A DNA stretch of 64,000 bases from Sphingomonas sp. SUN019. GTDB taxonomy: Bacteria > Pseudomonadota > Alphaproteobacteria > Sphingomonadales > Sphingomonadaceae. This document shows positions 42,263 to 52,673 of the stretch, piece by piece (position 1 is the first letter of the stretch; each line of letters begins with the position of its first letter). Made by a program: the position numbers and the translations under genes. The stretch spans positions 186,001-250,000 of the forward strand of contig NZ_CP096971.1 of assembly GCF_024758705.1 (NCBI RefSeq). Reading direction: 5' to 3'. The notes under the pieces were generated by a model, which saw only the letters and a program-made list of their open reading frames with translations, did no database searches and was not told where the DNA came from.

Positions 42263-43657
42263 ATGACCGAAACCCTCGCCGTCGGCCTCATTGCGATCCT
42301 GCTCGGCCTTGCACTCGGCTGGTGGTTCGCCAGCCGCGGCGTCGCAGCGCTGCGCACCGAACGCGATCAGCGCACCGAGGAATTCAAGCGCGCGATCGTC
42401 GACCTCGCCGGGGCCGAGGAACGCGCGAAGGCGGCGGAGGCGTTGCGCGCCGAACTGACGGCCGTGCGCGACGACCGCGACCGCCGCAGCACCGAGATCG
42501 CGACGCTCCGCGCCGAGGCCAGCGCGTTCGAAGCGCGGCTGGTCGAACTGCGCGAGGCGAAGGACGCCTTGTCGGCGCAATTCAACGAGGTCGGCCAGAA
42601 ACTGCTCGCCGAAGCGCAGGAACGCTTCCTCCAGCGCGCCGGCGAACGCTTCAAGGAATCCGAAGAGACCGCGGGGCAGAACCTGAAGGCGATGCTCCAG
42701 CCGGTCAGCGACCGCCTCCAGCGCTACGAAGAGGGCGTCGCCAAGGTCGAGGCCGAACGCCGCGACGCATTCGGCGACCTGAAGGGCCAGATCGAACAGA
42801 TGCGACTGGGGCAGGAGAAGGTCAGCACCGAAGCCGCCAAACTGGTCAATTCGCTCCGCAACGCGCCCAAGTCGCGCGGCCGCTGGGGCGAACAGCAATT
42901 GAAGAACGTGCTGGAAACCTGCGGCCTGTCCGAACACACCGATTTCCAGACCGAGGTCAGCGTCTCCGGCGGCGACGAAGGCGGCCGCCTGCGCCCCGAC
43001 GCGATCATCCGCGTTCCCGGTGGGCGGGCCTTGGTGATCGACGCCAAGGTATCGCTCAACGCCTATCAGGACGCGTTCGGCGCGGTCGACGATGCCGAAC
43101 GCCTGATCGGTCTGGCCGCGCACGCGCAATCGATGCGCACCCACGTCAACGGTCTCGGCAACAAGGCCTATTGGAGCCAGTTCGCCGACGCGCCCGACTA
43201 CGTCATCATGTTCGTCCCCGGCGAACATTTCCTATCCGCCGCGCTCGAACACGACCCGACACTCTGGGACTTCGCCTTCGAAAAACGCGTCCTCCTCGCC
43301 ACCCCCACGAACCTGATCGCGATCGCCCGCACCGTAGCCGCGGTCTGGCGGCAGGAACGGTTGGCTAAGGAAGCGCAACAGATCGGTGCTCTAGGGAAAG
43401 AACTCTACGATCGCTTGGCCAAGGCGGCGAGCGACCTCCGCAAAGTCGGCGGCGGCCTGACCAGCGCGGTCAACAACTACAACAGCTTCGTCAGCAGCTT
43501 CGAAAGCCGCGCGCTGGTGACGGCACGAAAATTCCGCGACCTGAACATCGAAACCGGCGCGCGCGAGATTGAAGACGTTTCGCCAGTGGAGGCGCTGGCG
43601 CGGTATGGAGATGGGCCGGCGTTAATCGGCTCGGCTATCGGCGAGCCGGGGGAATAA
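42263..43657 (+). CDS. rmuC: DNA recombination protein RmuC
   Basis: A 464-residue RmuC-family protein. An N-terminal membrane helix (AVGLIAILLGLALGWWFA) is followed by a long coiled coil (about 25-190), then a PD-(D/E)XK-like nuclease region with RPDAIIRVPGGRALVIDAKV (Asp and Lys) and SAALEHDPTLWDFAFEKRV. RmuC limits inversions at short inverted repeats. The upstream 163 bp hold small repeats but no gene. Confidence 0.93.
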   Translation: MTETLAVGLIAILLGLALGWWFASRGVAALRTERDQRTEEFKRAIVDLAGAEERAKAAEALRAELTAVRDDRDRRSTEIATLRAEASAFEARLVELREAKDALSAQFNEVGQKLLAEAQERFLQRAGERFKESEETAGQNLKAMLQPVSDRLQRYEEGVAKVEAERRDAFGDLKGQIEQMRLGQEKVSTEAAKLVNSLRNAPKSRGRWGEQQLKNVLETCGLSEHTDFQTEVSVSGGDEGGRLRPDAIIRVPGGRALVIDAKVSLNAYQDAFGAVDDAERLIGLAAHAQSMRTHVNGLGNKAYWSQFADAPDYVIMFVPGEHFLSAALEHDPTLWDFAFEKRVLLATPTNLIAIARTVAAVWRQERLAKEAQQIGALGKELYDRLAKAASDLRKVGGGLTSAVNNYNSFVSSFESRALVTARKFRDLNIETGAREIEDVSPVEALARYGDGPALIGSAIGEPGE

Positions 43658-43661
43658 AGCC

Positions 43662-44414
43662 TTGGCGAAGTATCGGCATACCAAACTTCCACCGCCCTAT
43701 CTCAAGCGAATATGGCTAGATGTCGGGGACAAGGGCGACCTTGAAGCCTATCCCCTGTGCTTGCCGATGTTTCGACGCCAGGAATTCGAGCTGGCTTTTG
43801 ATCGCCCGATTACGATCATCGTCGGCGAAAACGGTGTCGGAAAGTCGACGCTGATCGAAGGCATTGCAGTGCTCGCCGGCTTCGACGAAAGCGGGGGCGG
43901 CCCTGGCTATCGAGCCGTCGACAATGAAGGTGCGCTTGAAACCGGGGGTGGTTGCCTTGCAGACCATCTGAAAGCGAGTTGGCTACCCAAGATCGGTCGT
44001 GGCTGGTTCTTCAGGGCTGAAAGCTTCTTTTCGGTCGCGAGATATCTTGATGCGGCGGGTTCGCCGAGTGCCGATTTCCTTTCGCACTCACACGGAGAGG
44101 GGTTCATTCGCTTCTTCGCCGAACGGTGCACCCAGCCGGGACTGTTCATCTTCGACGAGCCCGAGTCGGCTTTGTCACCGAACAGACAGTTCGATTTTTT
44201 GAAACTCCTGACAATGATCGATCGGTCTGCGCAGGCTCAGGTAATCATGGCGACGCATTCGCCGATCCTCATGGCGATGCCCGGCGCGCGACTTCTGCGA
44301 ATGGGGAAATACGGACTCGAGCCAGTGATGCTGGAAGAAACTGATCACTTCCGCATCATGCGTGAATTCGTCGGCGATCCACATGCTGTCGTGGCAGCGA
44401 TGCTCGACGAATAG
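43662..44414 (+). CDS. Stand-alone ABC-type ATP-binding protein
   Basis: A 250-residue soluble ATPase: Walker A VGENGVGKST, a signature-like SHGEGFIRFF, Walker B LFIFDEPESALSP and H-loop ATHSP. No membrane partner or substrate domain is present. The type resembles AAA/ABC proteins often annotated only as ATP-binding. TTG 43662 follows GGGGGAA directly after the rmuC stop; GC content looks lower than rmuC. Function unknown; it is convergent with the TrmH-type gene (1 bp between). Confidence 0.85.
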   Translation: MAKYRHTKLPPPYLKRIWLDVGDKGDLEAYPLCLPMFRRQEFELAFDRPITIIVGENGVGKSTLIEGIAVLAGFDESGGGPGYRAVDNEGALETGGGCLADHLKASWLPKIGRGWFFRAESFFSVARYLDAAGSPSADFLSHSHGEGFIRFFAERCTQPGLFIFDEPESALSPNRQFDFLKLLTMIDRSAQAQVIMATHSPILMAMPGARLLRMGKYGLEPVMLEETDHFRIMREFVGDPHAVVAAMLDE

Positions 44415-44415
44415 G

Positions 44416-45210
44416 TTATTGCTGCCCCAATACCTCATACGCCATCACCGCAGTCGCCACTGCCGCGTTTAGGCTGTCTGCCTTGCCGAGCATCGGGATC
44501 TTCACCAGAATATCGCACGCCGCGGCCATCTCTGGCGGCATGCCCTGCGCCTCGTTTCCTGTCAGCAGGAAGGTCGGCGCCGAATAGCCCGCGGCCCGAT
44601 AATCGGTCTCCGTATCCAGGCTGAGTCCAACCAGTTGCCCCGGCCCGTCACGCAGCCACGTCAGGAATTCCGCCCAATCGCACCGCACGATCGGCACCGT
44701 GAACAGCGCCCCCATGCTCGCACGCACCGCCTCGACCGAGAAGGGGTCGACGCACTCGCCGATCAGGATCAGCGCGCCCGCGCCGACCGCGTCGCCGGTG
44801 CGCAGGATCGTCCCCAGATTGCCCGGATCGCGCAGCCGCTCCGCCACCAGCCAGATCGCCGACGACGCGCGATCTAATCCTTCCAGCCCGACCTCGAATT
44901 CGTCGAACACGCCGACCACCGCCTGCGGATTGTCCTTGCCCGACAGTTTCGAGAGGATCGCAGGCGTCGTCTCGATCACCTCGCCGCCATCCGTCTCCAC
45001 CGCGATGACCAGCTCCCGCACCAGCGGATGCGCGGCGCTGGCGGCGGCGTAGAACAGCATCCGCGGCAGGCGATCCATGTCACGCGCCTCGGTCAGGATG
45101 CGCAGCCCCTCGGCCAGGAACTGGTGCGCCTCGCGCCGATGCCGTTTGTCACGCAGGTCGCGGACGTATTTGATCAGCGGATTGGAGAAAGCGGTAATTT
45201 CGCGGGGCAT
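44416..45210 (-). CDS. SpoU/TrmH-family RNA 2'-O-methyltransferase
   Basis: A 264-residue SPOUT methyltransferase: an N-terminal substrate-binding region (KRHRREAHQFLAEGLRILTEA), then LRDPGNLGTILRTGDAVGA, LTGNEAQGMPPE and IPMLGKADSLNAAVATAVMAYE, the three knot motifs. It methylates rRNA or tRNA ribose; the exact position is not predictable (RlmB/TrmH relatives). Confidence 0.92.
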   Translation of the reverse strand: MPREITAFSNPLIKYVRDLRDKRHRREAHQFLAEGLRILTEARDMDRLPRMLFYAAASAAHPLVRELVIAVETDGGEVIETTPAILSKLSGKDNPQAVVGVFDEFEVGLEGLDRASSAIWLVAERLRDPGNLGTILRTGDAVGAGALILIGECVDPFSVEAVRASMGALFTVPIVRCDWAEFLTWLRDGPGQLVGLSLDTETDYRAAGYSAPTFLLTGNEAQGMPPEMAAACDILVKIPMLGKADSLNAAVATAVMAYEVLGQQ

Positions 45211-45265
45211 CGACCGCCTTTAGCCGTTCGTTTCGAGCGAAGTCGAGAAACCGGGAAAGTATAAT

Positions 45266-45535
45266 TCAGTCCTCGCCGAACTTCGCCTCGACCAAGGCGC
45301 ACATCGTCGCGACGACCGTCTCGGCCTCGTCGCCGACCGCGCTGATCGTGATCGTGTCGCCCTTGGCTGCGCCCAGCATCATCAGCCCCATGATCGACGT
45401 GCCGGTGACGCTCGATCCGCCCTTCGCCACCTCGACCGCGATCGGCTGTTCCGACGCCAAGGTCACGAACTTCGCACTCGCGCGTGCGTGCAGCCCGCGC
45501 CGGTTGCTGACCAGCACCTCGCGCGACACGCTCAA
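45266..45535 (-). CDS. ptsH: HPr phosphocarrier protein
   Basis: An 89-residue HPr: phospho-His16 in NRRGLHARAS and the regulatory Ser47 in GTSIMGLMMLGA, the target of HprK encoded upstream in the same operon. With the EIIA it forms the nitrogen/regulatory PTS of alphaproteobacteria. It overlaps the EIIA gene by 4 bp and is last in the operon. Confidence 0.95.
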   Translation of the reverse strand: MSVSREVLVSNRRGLHARASAKFVTLASEQPIAVEVAKGGSSVTGTSIMGLMMLGAAKGDTITISAVGDEAETVVATMCALVEAKFGED

Positions 45536-45945
45536 GCCGCCGCCTCGCCGATGCCCAGCACCTCGGACGCGACCGAGATATACTTACGACCCGCCTCGCG
45601 CGCCGCCGCCACCGCCGCGACCACGGTCATCGCTTTGCGCGCCGATTCGAGCCGGATCAGCATCGGCAGGTTGATCCCTGCGATCACCTCCACGCGCCCG
45701 CGCTGCATCAGCGAAATCGCCAGATTGGACGGCGTGCCTCCGAACAGGTCGGTCAGGATGATGACGCCGCGCCCGGTGTCGACCTGTTTCACCGCAGCCT
45801 CGATGTCGGCGCGGCGTGCTTCCATATCGTCTTCTGGGCCGATCGCCACCGTCAGCACATTCTGCTGCGGGCCGACCACATGCTCCATCGCCGTGACGAA
45901 TTCGTCCGCGAGCCGGCCGTGGGTGACAAGCACAAGCCCGATCAT
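45532..45945 (-). CDS. PTS EIIA component, mannose type
   Basis: A 137-residue EIIA of the mannose family: phospho-His9 in VTHGRLADEF, LTDLFGGTPSNLA and the C-terminal Ala-rich helix. In alphaproteobacteria this protein (PtsM/EIIA-Man) has no transporter partner and serves regulation. The start is ATG 45945; 31 bp separate it from rapZ. Confidence 0.93.
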   Translation of the reverse strand: MIGLVLVTHGRLADEFVTAMEHVVGPQQNVLTVAIGPEDDMEARRADIEAAVKQVDTGRGVIILTDLFGGTPSNLAISLMQRGRVEVIAGINLPMLIRLESARKAMTVVAAVAAAREAGRKYISVASEVLGIGEAAA

Positions 45946-45976
45946 CGAACGCCGACCATCGTGAAAACCATCTTCC

Positions 45977-46894
45977 TCATTGCCCGGCGGGCCGTCCTTC
46001 AAGCGCATCCTGCGGCGCGGCCGCCAGATCGCGATGGATCACCGTGGGGGAAAAACCAGCTTCGCGCAACCGTGTGGCGACCCGATCGGCGACGTGTACC
46101 GAGCGGTGTCTCCCCCCGGTACACCCGAACGCGATCGATACATACGGCTTGCCCTCCACCCCGTAACGCGGAACCAGCAGCAGCAGCAGTTCCTCGATCC
46201 GCCGTAGCGACTCCTCATACGCCGGGTCCGCCGCGACATAGGCCGCAACATCCGGGTCAAGTCCCGTGCCGGGCTTCAGCGCGGGATCCCAATGCGGATT
46301 ACGCAGGAATCGCATGTCGAAGACCAAGTCGGCGTCCGTCGGCAGTCCGCGGGCGAAACCGAACGACGTCACCGACAATGTCGCTTCGCTCAGCCCGACG
46401 CGCGAAAAGGCGGCGCGAATCTGTTGCGCCAAGCCATTCGCGTTCAAACCGGTCGTGTCGATCAACCGGTTGGCCCATGCCTTCAACGGCGCGAGCAGTT
46501 CGCGTTCGCGCTCGATTCCGTCACGCGCCGGCCGATCCTGCGCCAACGGGTGCCGCCGCCGCGTCTCATCATAGCGTCGTGCGAGCTCCTCGGTCCCGCA
46601 ATCCAGGAACAACGTCCCGATCTCGTGCCGGCCCCGCGCACGCAACCGATCGACCTGCGCCACGATGGTCGCCGGATCGAAATCCCGTGTCCGCGCGCCG
46701 ACCCCCAGCGCCAACGGCCGCGTAATGCCCTCGGCGCCCTCGGGTGGAGGGGCGCTAAGCAACCGATCGAGCAACGGTAGCGGCAGATTGTCGACCACTT
46801 CCCAGCCCAGATCCTCCAGCGTCTTCAGCACGGTCGATTTGCCCGCACCCGACAGGCCGGTGACCAACAGAATCTCGGGTGGGGCAGAGCTCAC
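45977..46894 (-). CDS. rapZ: RNase adapter protein RapZ
   Basis: A 305-residue RapZ/YvcJ P-loop protein: VTGLSGAGKST (Walker A), RTRDFDP, SFGFARGLPTDADLVFDMRFLR-type block and C-terminal AFGCTGGRHRSVHVADRVA. In enterobacteria it guides RNase E to sRNAs; here its place in the PTS operon suggests nucleotide or metabolite signalling. GTG 46894 overlaps hprK by 4 bp. Confidence 0.94.
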   Translation of the reverse strand: MSSAPPEILLVTGLSGAGKSTVLKTLEDLGWEVVDNLPLPLLDRLLSAPPPEGAEGITRPLALGVGARTRDFDPATIVAQVDRLRARGRHEIGTLFLDCGTEELARRYDETRRRHPLAQDRPARDGIERERELLAPLKAWANRLIDTTGLNANGLAQQIRAAFSRVGLSEATLSVTSFGFARGLPTDADLVFDMRFLRNPHWDPALKPGTGLDPDVAAYVAADPAYEESLRRIEELLLLLVPRYGVEGKPYVSIAFGCTGGRHRSVHVADRVATRLREAGFSPTVIHRDLAAAPQDALEGRPAGQ

Positions 46895-47310
46895 GGCAGA
46901 TCCTCGCGCAACGCCAGTTCGCACTTGATCGGTGCGGTTGCCGCGAAGGCATCGACCGCAACCTCCCGTACCGACACACCCGCAATTACCCGACGACCGC
47001 GCTCGGGAAGCCGTTCTACCGGTCCACCCAAACGTACCGCCAGCGCGACCTTCGCGTCGGCCAGATGCGGGAAGGGGACGATACCGATTCCGCGCACCTC
47101 GATCCGCCCGGCGATTGTCGCGGGCGGCGCAGCGATCAGGCCATCACCGTCGCGGCGCACCTCGGTGTAATCATCCGATACCAGCGTAGCCCCGCGATCG
47201 ATCAGGCGCAGCGCCAGGTCGGATTTGCCCGACCCCGACGGCCCGGAAATCAGTACCGCACGCCCATCGATCGCGACCGTGGTGGCGTGGATCGTCTCTC
47301 GGTCAGTCAC
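46891..47310 (-). CDS. hprK: HPr kinase/phosphorylase (short alphaproteobacterial form)
   Basis: A 139-residue HprK consisting only of the catalytic domain: P-loop GPSGSGKSDLALRLI, LVSDDYTEVRR, and GRIEVRGIGIVPFP (the HprK signature). It phosphorylates HPr Ser47. The N-terminal domain of Firmicute enzymes is missing, as usual in alphaproteobacteria. 4-bp overlaps on both sides. Confidence 0.95.
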   Translation of the reverse strand: MTDRETIHATTVAIDGRAVLISGPSGSGKSDLALRLIDRGATLVSDDYTEVRRDGDGLIAAPPATIAGRIEVRGIGIVPFPHLADAKVALAVRLGGPVERLPERGRRVIAGVSVREVAVDAFAATAPIKCELALREDLP

Positions 47311-48881
47311 ATGATCCCCGGATCGGACAGCGGAAGGCGTACGACGAACCGCGCCCCGCTCAGGCGGTCTTCACGCGATTCGACCGCGATTGCGCCCTGA
47401 TGCGCTTCGACGATGGTGCGCGCAATGGCGAGGCCCAGGCCCGAATGCTGCCCGAACGCCTCGCTCTGAGGGCGGATCGACTGGAAGCGGCGGAACACGT
47501 CCTCGCGCGCATCCTCGGGCACGCCCGGACCTTCGTCCTCGAACCGCACCTCCAGATCACCGTCGTCGCGGCGGGCTCCGATCGTGATCAGGCCGTCATC
47601 GGGTGAAAAGGAGATCGCATTGTCGATCAAATTTTCGAACACCCGCTCCAGTCGCGCCCCTTCGCCCGACACGATCAATGCGTCGCCGCCCGGCTGGTCG
47701 AAGCGCAGCCGCACGCCACGCTCCACCCCGCGATCTTCGCGCTGATGCAGCAGCCCGGCGATCATGGCGTTAATGTCCACCGGCTCGAATTTCGCGCGAC
47801 TGAGCTGTGCGTCCAGGCGCGACGCCTCCGAAATGTCGCTGATCAACCGGTCGAGGCGCTGGACGTCGTCCTGGACGATCGCCAGTAGACGCGCCTGGAG
47901 TACCGGATCCTTTACCTGCGCAAGGCCGTCCACCGCGCTGCGCAACGAGGCGAGGGGGTTCTTCATCTCGTGCGTCACGTCCGCCGCAAACGCCTCCGTC
48001 GCATCGATCCGTGCGCGCAGCGCCAGGCTCATGTCGGACAGCGCGCGGGCCAGCATCCCGATCTCATCCTTGCGCTCGGGCAGCCGCGGCACGACGACTT
48101 CGCGCGCGCGCCCCAGCCGTACTCGGACCGCCGCCCGCGCCAATCGCCTCAGCGGCCGGACGATCGTCCGAGCGAGGAACAGCGACAGCAGGACCGACAC
48201 GATCGTGACGATCAGCAACACCATGCTGAGCCGAAACCGCTCGACCCGGACGCGCTGGATGATGTCGCGCGTATTGATCGCGGTCAGCACGATCGGCCCG
48301 TCATCGAGCGGCGCGGCGGCGGTGATTACCGGTGTCCGGTCGGGCGCGCGCCATACTGTCCCGCTCGCCACGCGCCGCGCCTGCGCCGCACGCACATCGG
48401 GCCAGCCCTGCCCATTGTCGCGTTCGCGGTACAACGGCGCCCGCGTCGCCCCGACCACAGTATCGATTCCGGCGTCCAGAAACCGCGCCGCCTTCTGACC
48501 CCAATCGTCCTTGTCGGGGTCCAGCAACAGGAAATTGCGCTTCCCCAACGCCCGGCTGTCGACGATCAGCGATCCATCCCGCGCGTAAAGCCGGATTCGC
48601 GTGCCGGTATCGGTCGCCAGCCGCACGATCAGGGGGTCGCGCAAGTTCGGCGAAACAGCGTTCAGCGCCTCCGCAATCAGTCGCGCCTCCTGCGTCGCCT
48701 GATCGACGCGGCTATCCAGGATGCGGCTGCGGTACGAATCGAGATAGAAGAATCCTCCCGCCAGCAGCAACAGCGCAAGGATGTTGATCGCCAGGATGCG
48801 GCGGGTGAGCGAGACACGGCCCGACCAGCGGAGCGCGAGGTCGCTCCCCTCACTCCTCGCTGAAACGGTATCCGGCGCCAT
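47307..48881 (-). CDS. chvG: Sensor histidine kinase ChvG
   Basis: A 524-residue membrane kinase: transmembrane helices [19 protein letters not shown] and [20 protein letters not shown] enclose a periplasmic domain (about 60-245), followed by HAMP, HisKA ([14 protein letters not shown], phospho-His) and HATPase_c ([30 protein letters not shown]). ChvG (ExoS) senses acid and envelope stress in alphaproteobacteria. ATG 48881 overlaps chvI by 32 bp. Confidence 0.92.
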   Translation of the reverse strand: MAPDTVSARSEGSDLALRWSGRVSLTRRILAINILALLLLAGGFFYLDSYRSRILDSRVDQATQEARLIAEALNAVSPNLRDPLIVRLATDTGTRIRLYARDGSLIVDSRALGKRNFLLLDPDKDDWGQKAARFLDAGIDTVVGATRAPLYRERDNGQGWPDVRAAQARRVASGTVWRAPDRTPVITAAAPLDDGPIVLTAINTRDIIQRVRVERFRLSMVLLIVTIVSVLLSLFLARTIVRPLRRLARAAVRVRLGRAREVVVPRLPERKDEIGMLARALSDMSLALRARIDATEAFAADVTHEMKNPLASLRSAVDGLAQVKDPVLQARLLAIVQDDVQRLDRLISDISEASRLDAQLSRAKFEPVDINAMIAGLLHQREDRGVERGVRLRFDQPGGDALIVSGEGARLERVFENLIDNAISFSPDDGLITIGARRDDGDLEVRFEDEGPGVPEDAREDVFRRFQSIRPQSEAFGQHSGLGLAIARTIVEAHQGAIAVESREDRLSGARFVVRLPLSDPGIM

Positions 48882-49554
48882 ACAGCGTCTCGATCGCATC
48901 GAATTCGGGGTCGATCTCGCGGAATTTCCGCCGGACGCGCTTGATGTGCGAATCGATCGTGCGGTCGTCGACGTAGATGTCGTCCTGATACGCCGCATCC
49001 ATCAACTGGTTGCGCGTCTTCACGATGCCGGGGCGTTGCGCCAGCGTTTCGAGGATCAGGAATTCGGTGACCGTCAGCGTCACGTTTTGCTCGCCCCACG
49101 TTACGCGGTGGCGCGCGGGGTCCATCGTCAGCCGCCCGCGTTCGATCGGACCCTGCGATTCGGGCACGTCTGCGGCGCCCGGCTGGGCCAGTTCGGCGCG
49201 GCGCAGGATCGCTCGGATGCGGGCGATCAGCAGGCGCTGGCTGAACGGTTTGGCGATATAATCGTCCGCCCCCATCGCCAGCCCCAGCGCCTCGTCCAGT
49301 TCGTCGTCCTTGCTGGTCAGGAAGATCACAGGTGTGGCCAGCTTCTCGCGCAGTCGACGCAGCAGCTCCAGTCCGTCCATCCGCGGCATTTTGATGTCGA
49401 AGATCGCCAGGTCGGGAGGATTTTCGATCAGCGCCTTCAGTGCGGTCTCGCCGTCCGAATAGATGCGCGTGACGAATCCCTCCGCCTGGAGCGCGATCGA
49501 AACCGAAGTCAGGATGTTGCGGTCGTCATCGACGAGTGCGATCGTAGCCGTCAT
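48850..49554 (-). CDS. chvI: Response regulator ChvI
   Basis: A 234-residue OmpR-type regulator: receiver domain with phospho-Asp in [13 protein letters not shown] and Lys in AKPFSQ; C-terminal winged helix with [34 protein letters not shown] and GAGYRFSEE. It is cognate to ChvG and controls envelope, pH and metabolic genes. It is first in the operon chvI-chvG-hprK-rapZ-EIIA-ptsH, divergent from pckA. Confidence 0.95.
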   Translation of the reverse strand: MTATIALVDDDRNILTSVSIALQAEGFVTRIYSDGETALKALIENPPDLAIFDIKMPRMDGLELLRRLREKLATPVIFLTSKDDELDEALGLAMGADDYIAKPFSQRLLIARIRAILRRAELAQPGAADVPESQGPIERGRLTMDPARHRVTWGEQNVTLTVTEFLILETLAQRPGIVKTRNQLMDAAYQDDIYVDDRTIDSHIKRVRRKFREIDPEFDAIETLYGAGYRFSEE

Positions 49555-49624
49555 GTCTGCCCCGGTTAGTCCAAAGCCGGGACACGCTCAATGGCGCGCG
49601 TGCGATGGCGCTTGATCCGGGTGT

Positions 49625-49679
49625 TTGACGATTCCGGGCCTCACCGATATGCGCCGGTGCAAGCACGCATACGTATGCG
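49625..49679 (+). promoter_or_regulatory. Candidate pckA promoter with 14-bp palindrome
   Basis: TTGACG (49625-49630) is followed 16-17 nt later by GATATG (about 49647-49652), a plausible -35/-10 pair. A perfect palindrome CGCATACGTATGCG sits at 49666-49679, 33 bp before the pckA start, where a regulator could act. In the 158-bp divergent space to chvI. Confidence 0.4.
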
Positions 49680-49712
49680 GCACAACGAAACAGCATTCTT
49701 AGGGGACGACCA

Positions 49713-51320
49713 TTGAGCGACCGCATTCCTGACGCCGGGCTGGAGGCCCAGGGAATCGAGACCCGCGCCACGCTGCACTGGAACCTGGTGACCGCGCGGC
49801 TGGTGGAGGCCGCGGTCGCACGCGGCGAAGGAAAATTGTCCGCCGACGGGCCTTTGGTGGTGGAAACTGGCGCGCACACCGGCCGCAGCGCGAATGACAA
49901 GTTCATCGTGCAGGATGCCGAGACAGCCGACAGCGTTTGGTGGGGCAAATCGAACAAACCGATGGAGCCGGCGCATTTCGCCGCGCTGAAGGCCGACTTC
50001 CTTGCCGCGCTGCGTGAGAAGGAAAACCTGTTCGTCCAGGATCTGTTCGGCGGATCGCAACCGGAGAACCGCGTTCGCGTCCGCGTCGTCAACGAACTCG
50101 CCTGGCACAATCTGTTCATCCGCACGATGCTGGTGCGGCCCGAAGAGGCGGAGCTGAAGGGCTTCGCAGCCGAATATACCATCATCGACCTGCCCAGCTT
50201 CCGCGCCGATCCGGCCCGCCACGGCTGCCGCAGCGAAACGGTGATCGCGGTCAACTTCACCGAGAAACTTATCCTGATCGGCGGCACCAAATACGCCGGC
50301 GAGATGAAGAAATCGGTGTTCGGCCTGCTGAACTATCTGCTCCCGCCGACCGGTGTGATGCCGATGCATTGCTCCGCCAACATGGGGGCGGACGGATCGA
50401 CAGCGGTGTTCTTCGGCCTGTCCGGCACCGGCAAGACGACGCTCAGCGCCGACGCCAGCCGCACGCTGATCGGCGACGACGAACACGGCTGGTCCGACAC
50501 GGCGGTCTTTAATTTCGAAGGCGGCTGCTACGCCAAGATGATCCGCCTGTCGGAAGATGCCGAGCCGGAAATCTTCGCGACGACGAAACGTTTCGGCACG
50601 GTGCTGGAAAACGTCGTGATGGACAACGTCACGCGCCAGCTCGATCTGGAGGATAACAGCCTCGCCGAGAACAGCCGCGGCGCGTATCCGATCGACTTCA
50701 TCCCGAATTCGTCGGAAGAGAATATGGGCGGCGTTCCGAAAAACGTCGTGATGCTGACCGCCGACGCCTACGGCGTGCTGCCGCCGATTGCGAAGCTGAC
50801 GCCCGATCAAGCGATGTACCACTTCCTCTCGGGCTACACCGCGCGGGTAGCCGGGACCGAGATCGGCGTGACCGAACCCGACGCTACCTTCTCCACCTGC
50901 TTCGGCGCGCCGTTCATGCCGCGCCACCCGTCGATTTACGGCAATCTGCTGAAAAGCCGCATCGCGAAGGGCGGGGTCGATTGCTGGCTGGTCAACACCG
51001 GCTGGACCGGCGGAAAATACGGCGTCGGCAACCGGATGCCGATCAAGGCGACCCGCGCGTTGCTCAACGCCGCGCTCGACGGCAGCCTGAACGACGCCGA
51101 ATTCCGCACCGATCCCAATTTCGGTTTCAAGGTGCCGGTCGCGGTGCCCGGCGTCGACAGCGCGATCCTCGATCCGCGGGAGACGTGGGCGGACAAGGCC
51201 GGTTACGACGCGACGGCGGCGAAACTGGTTGACCTGTTCGTCGAGAATTTCGCGCAGTTCGAAAGCGCGGTCGACGAAGGCGTTCGGCAGGCCGCCCCCA
51301 AGGTCGCGCAACCGGCCTAA
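49713..51320 (+). CDS. pckA: Phosphoenolpyruvate carboxykinase (ATP)
   Basis: A 535-residue PEPCK converting oxaloacetate and ATP to PEP, CO2 and ADP in gluconeogenesis. Motifs: [29 protein letters not shown] (P-loop), DDEHGWSD (metal), FEGGCYAK and [10 protein letters not shown]. The start is TTG 49713 after AGGGG; no ATG fits. Its position divergent from chvI is conserved in alphaproteobacteria, where ChvI can activate pckA. Confidence 0.96.
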   Translation: MSDRIPDAGLEAQGIETRATLHWNLVTARLVEAAVARGEGKLSADGPLVVETGAHTGRSANDKFIVQDAETADSVWWGKSNKPMEPAHFAALKADFLAALREKENLFVQDLFGGSQPENRVRVRVVNELAWHNLFIRTMLVRPEEAELKGFAAEYTIIDLPSFRADPARHGCRSETVIAVNFTEKLILIGGTKYAGEMKKSVFGLLNYLLPPTGVMPMHCSANMGADGSTAVFFGLSGTGKTTLSADASRTLIGDDEHGWSDTAVFNFEGGCYAKMIRLSEDAEPEIFATTKRFGTVLENVVMDNVTRQLDLEDNSLAENSRGAYPIDFIPNSSEENMGGVPKNVVMLTADAYGVLPPIAKLTPDQAMYHFLSGYTARVAGTEIGVTEPDATFSTCFGAPFMPRHPSIYGNLLKSRIAKGGVDCWLVNTGWTGGKYGVGNRMPIKATRALLNAALDGSLNDAEFRTDPNFGFKVPVAVPGVDSAILDPRETWADKAGYDATAAKLVDLFVENFAQFESAVDEGVRQAAPKVAQPA

Positions 51321-51366
51321 GCGCGATCGTCTCGGGATGGTCATCGTCCCGACGCGGTAATTTCAC

Positions 51367-51399
51367 GGGGCGCGGCTAGCCGACCGGCAGCCGCGCCCC
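51367..51399 (+). promoter_or_regulatory. Strong hairpin abutting the btaA ribosome-binding site
   Basis: A perfect 11-bp GC-rich stem (GGGGCGCGGCT / AGCCGCGCCCC) with an 11-nt loop, ending one base before GGAGA that precedes btaA ATG. No T-run follows, so it is not a classical terminator; it may protect the mRNA or modulate initiation. Confidence 0.5.
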
Positions 51400-51411
51400 G
51401 GAGATTGTTCC

Positions 51412-52650
51412 ATGACCGCATCCCGATCGACTGTCGCCCGCAATATTGCGGTGCGCGCTGCCGTTCATCGGCACGAGCATCTGTCGAAACAGGGCCTGCT
51501 CGAACGCGCTTTCACCTTCGCATTTCGCGGGCTGGTGTATGCGCAGATCTGGGAAGACCCGGCGGTCGATATGGAGGCGCTGGCGATCACGCCCGACAGC
51601 CATGTCGTGACGATCGCCTCGGGCGGTTGCAACGTGCTGTCATATCTGACCGCAAACCCGCGCGCGATCACCGCGATCGACCTGAACACCGCGCATATCG
51701 CGCTGAACAAGCTGAAGGTCGTCGCGGCGCGTCACTTGCCCGATCACGCGACGTTCCGCCGTTTCTTCGGCAGTGCCAACTCCGCCGACAATATCGCGGC
51801 GTATCGCGCGCATATCCGCCCGCATATCGACGATCCGACGCGGCGCTATTGGGAAGGCCGCGATCTGACCGGCCGGCAGCGGATCGGTGGGTTCGCCCAC
51901 GGGATGTACCGCCGCGGGCTGCTCGGCCGGTTCATCGGCGCGGCGCACCTGCTGGCGCGGCTGAACGGCATCGATCCGCGATCGATCCTGCAGGCCCGTT
52001 CGATCGAGGAGCAGCAGGAGATTTTCGCGCGCGACTATGCCCCGATGTTCGACCGCGCGTTCGTGCGCTGGCTGGTCGATCAGCCGGTGTCGCTGTTCGG
52101 GCTTGGCGTACCGCCTGCGCAGTTCACCGAACTGGCGGGTGAACAGCATATGGCCGATGTGCTGCGGCATCGGCTTGAACGGCTCGCCTGCGGGTTCGAT
52201 TTGAAGGACAATTACTTCGCGTGGCAGGCGTTCGGCCGCGGCTATTCGGACGAAGCGGCCGCCCCATTGCCGCCCTATCTTCAGGCCGACAATCACCAAT
52301 CGGTCGTTGATCGCGTCGACCGGATCAGCGTGCGGCACGTCAACTTCACCGACTATCTTGCTGCGCAGACTACCGAGTCGGTCGACCGCTACGTCCTGCT
52401 CGACGCGCAGGACTGGATGACCGACGCGCAGCTTGGGCAACTCTGGCGCGAAATCACCCGCACCGCGCGACCCGGCGCGCGCGTCCTGTTCCGCACCGCT
52501 GGCGAATCCGACATCCTGCCCGGCCGCGTGCCCGCTGACGTGCTGGGCCGCTGGACGTATCGGCAGGCGGAATCGGCGGACTACACCAAGCGTGATCGAT
52601 CGGCGGTGTACGGCGGCGTCCATCTGTACGTGCTGGGAGACACGCACTGA
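51412..52650 (+). CDS. btaA: BtaA-like SAM:diacylglycerol 3-amino-3-carboxypropyltransferase
   Basis: A 412-residue DUF3419 protein. Characteristic parts are FRGLVYAQIWEDPAVDMEAL near the N-terminus, VTIASGGCNVLSYL (SAM site), AIDLNTAHIALNKLK, and the C-terminal VLLDAQDWM and RVLFRTAGESDILPG. BtaA transfers the aminocarboxypropyl group of SAM to diacylglycerol, first step of betaine lipid (DGTS) synthesis. It is followed after 23 bp by a methyltransferase that fits BtaB. No Pho box is evident to me. Confidence 0.92.
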   Translation: MTASRSTVARNIAVRAAVHRHEHLSKQGLLERAFTFAFRGLVYAQIWEDPAVDMEALAITPDSHVVTIASGGCNVLSYLTANPRAITAIDLNTAHIALNKLKVVAARHLPDHATFRRFFGSANSADNIAAYRAHIRPHIDDPTRRYWEGRDLTGRQRIGGFAHGMYRRGLLGRFIGAAHLLARLNGIDPRSILQARSIEEQQEIFARDYAPMFDRAFVRWLVDQPVSLFGLGVPPAQFTELAGEQHMADVLRHRLERLACGFDLKDNYFAWQAFGRGYSDEAAAPLPPYLQADNHQSVVDRVDRISVRHVNFTDYLAAQTTESVDRYVLLDAQDWMTDAQLGQLWREITRTARPGARVLFRTAGESDILPGRVPADVLGRWTYRQAESADYTKRDRSAVYGGVHLYVLGDTH

Positions 52651-52673
52651 CCGCCACCGACCATGCGCAAAGC

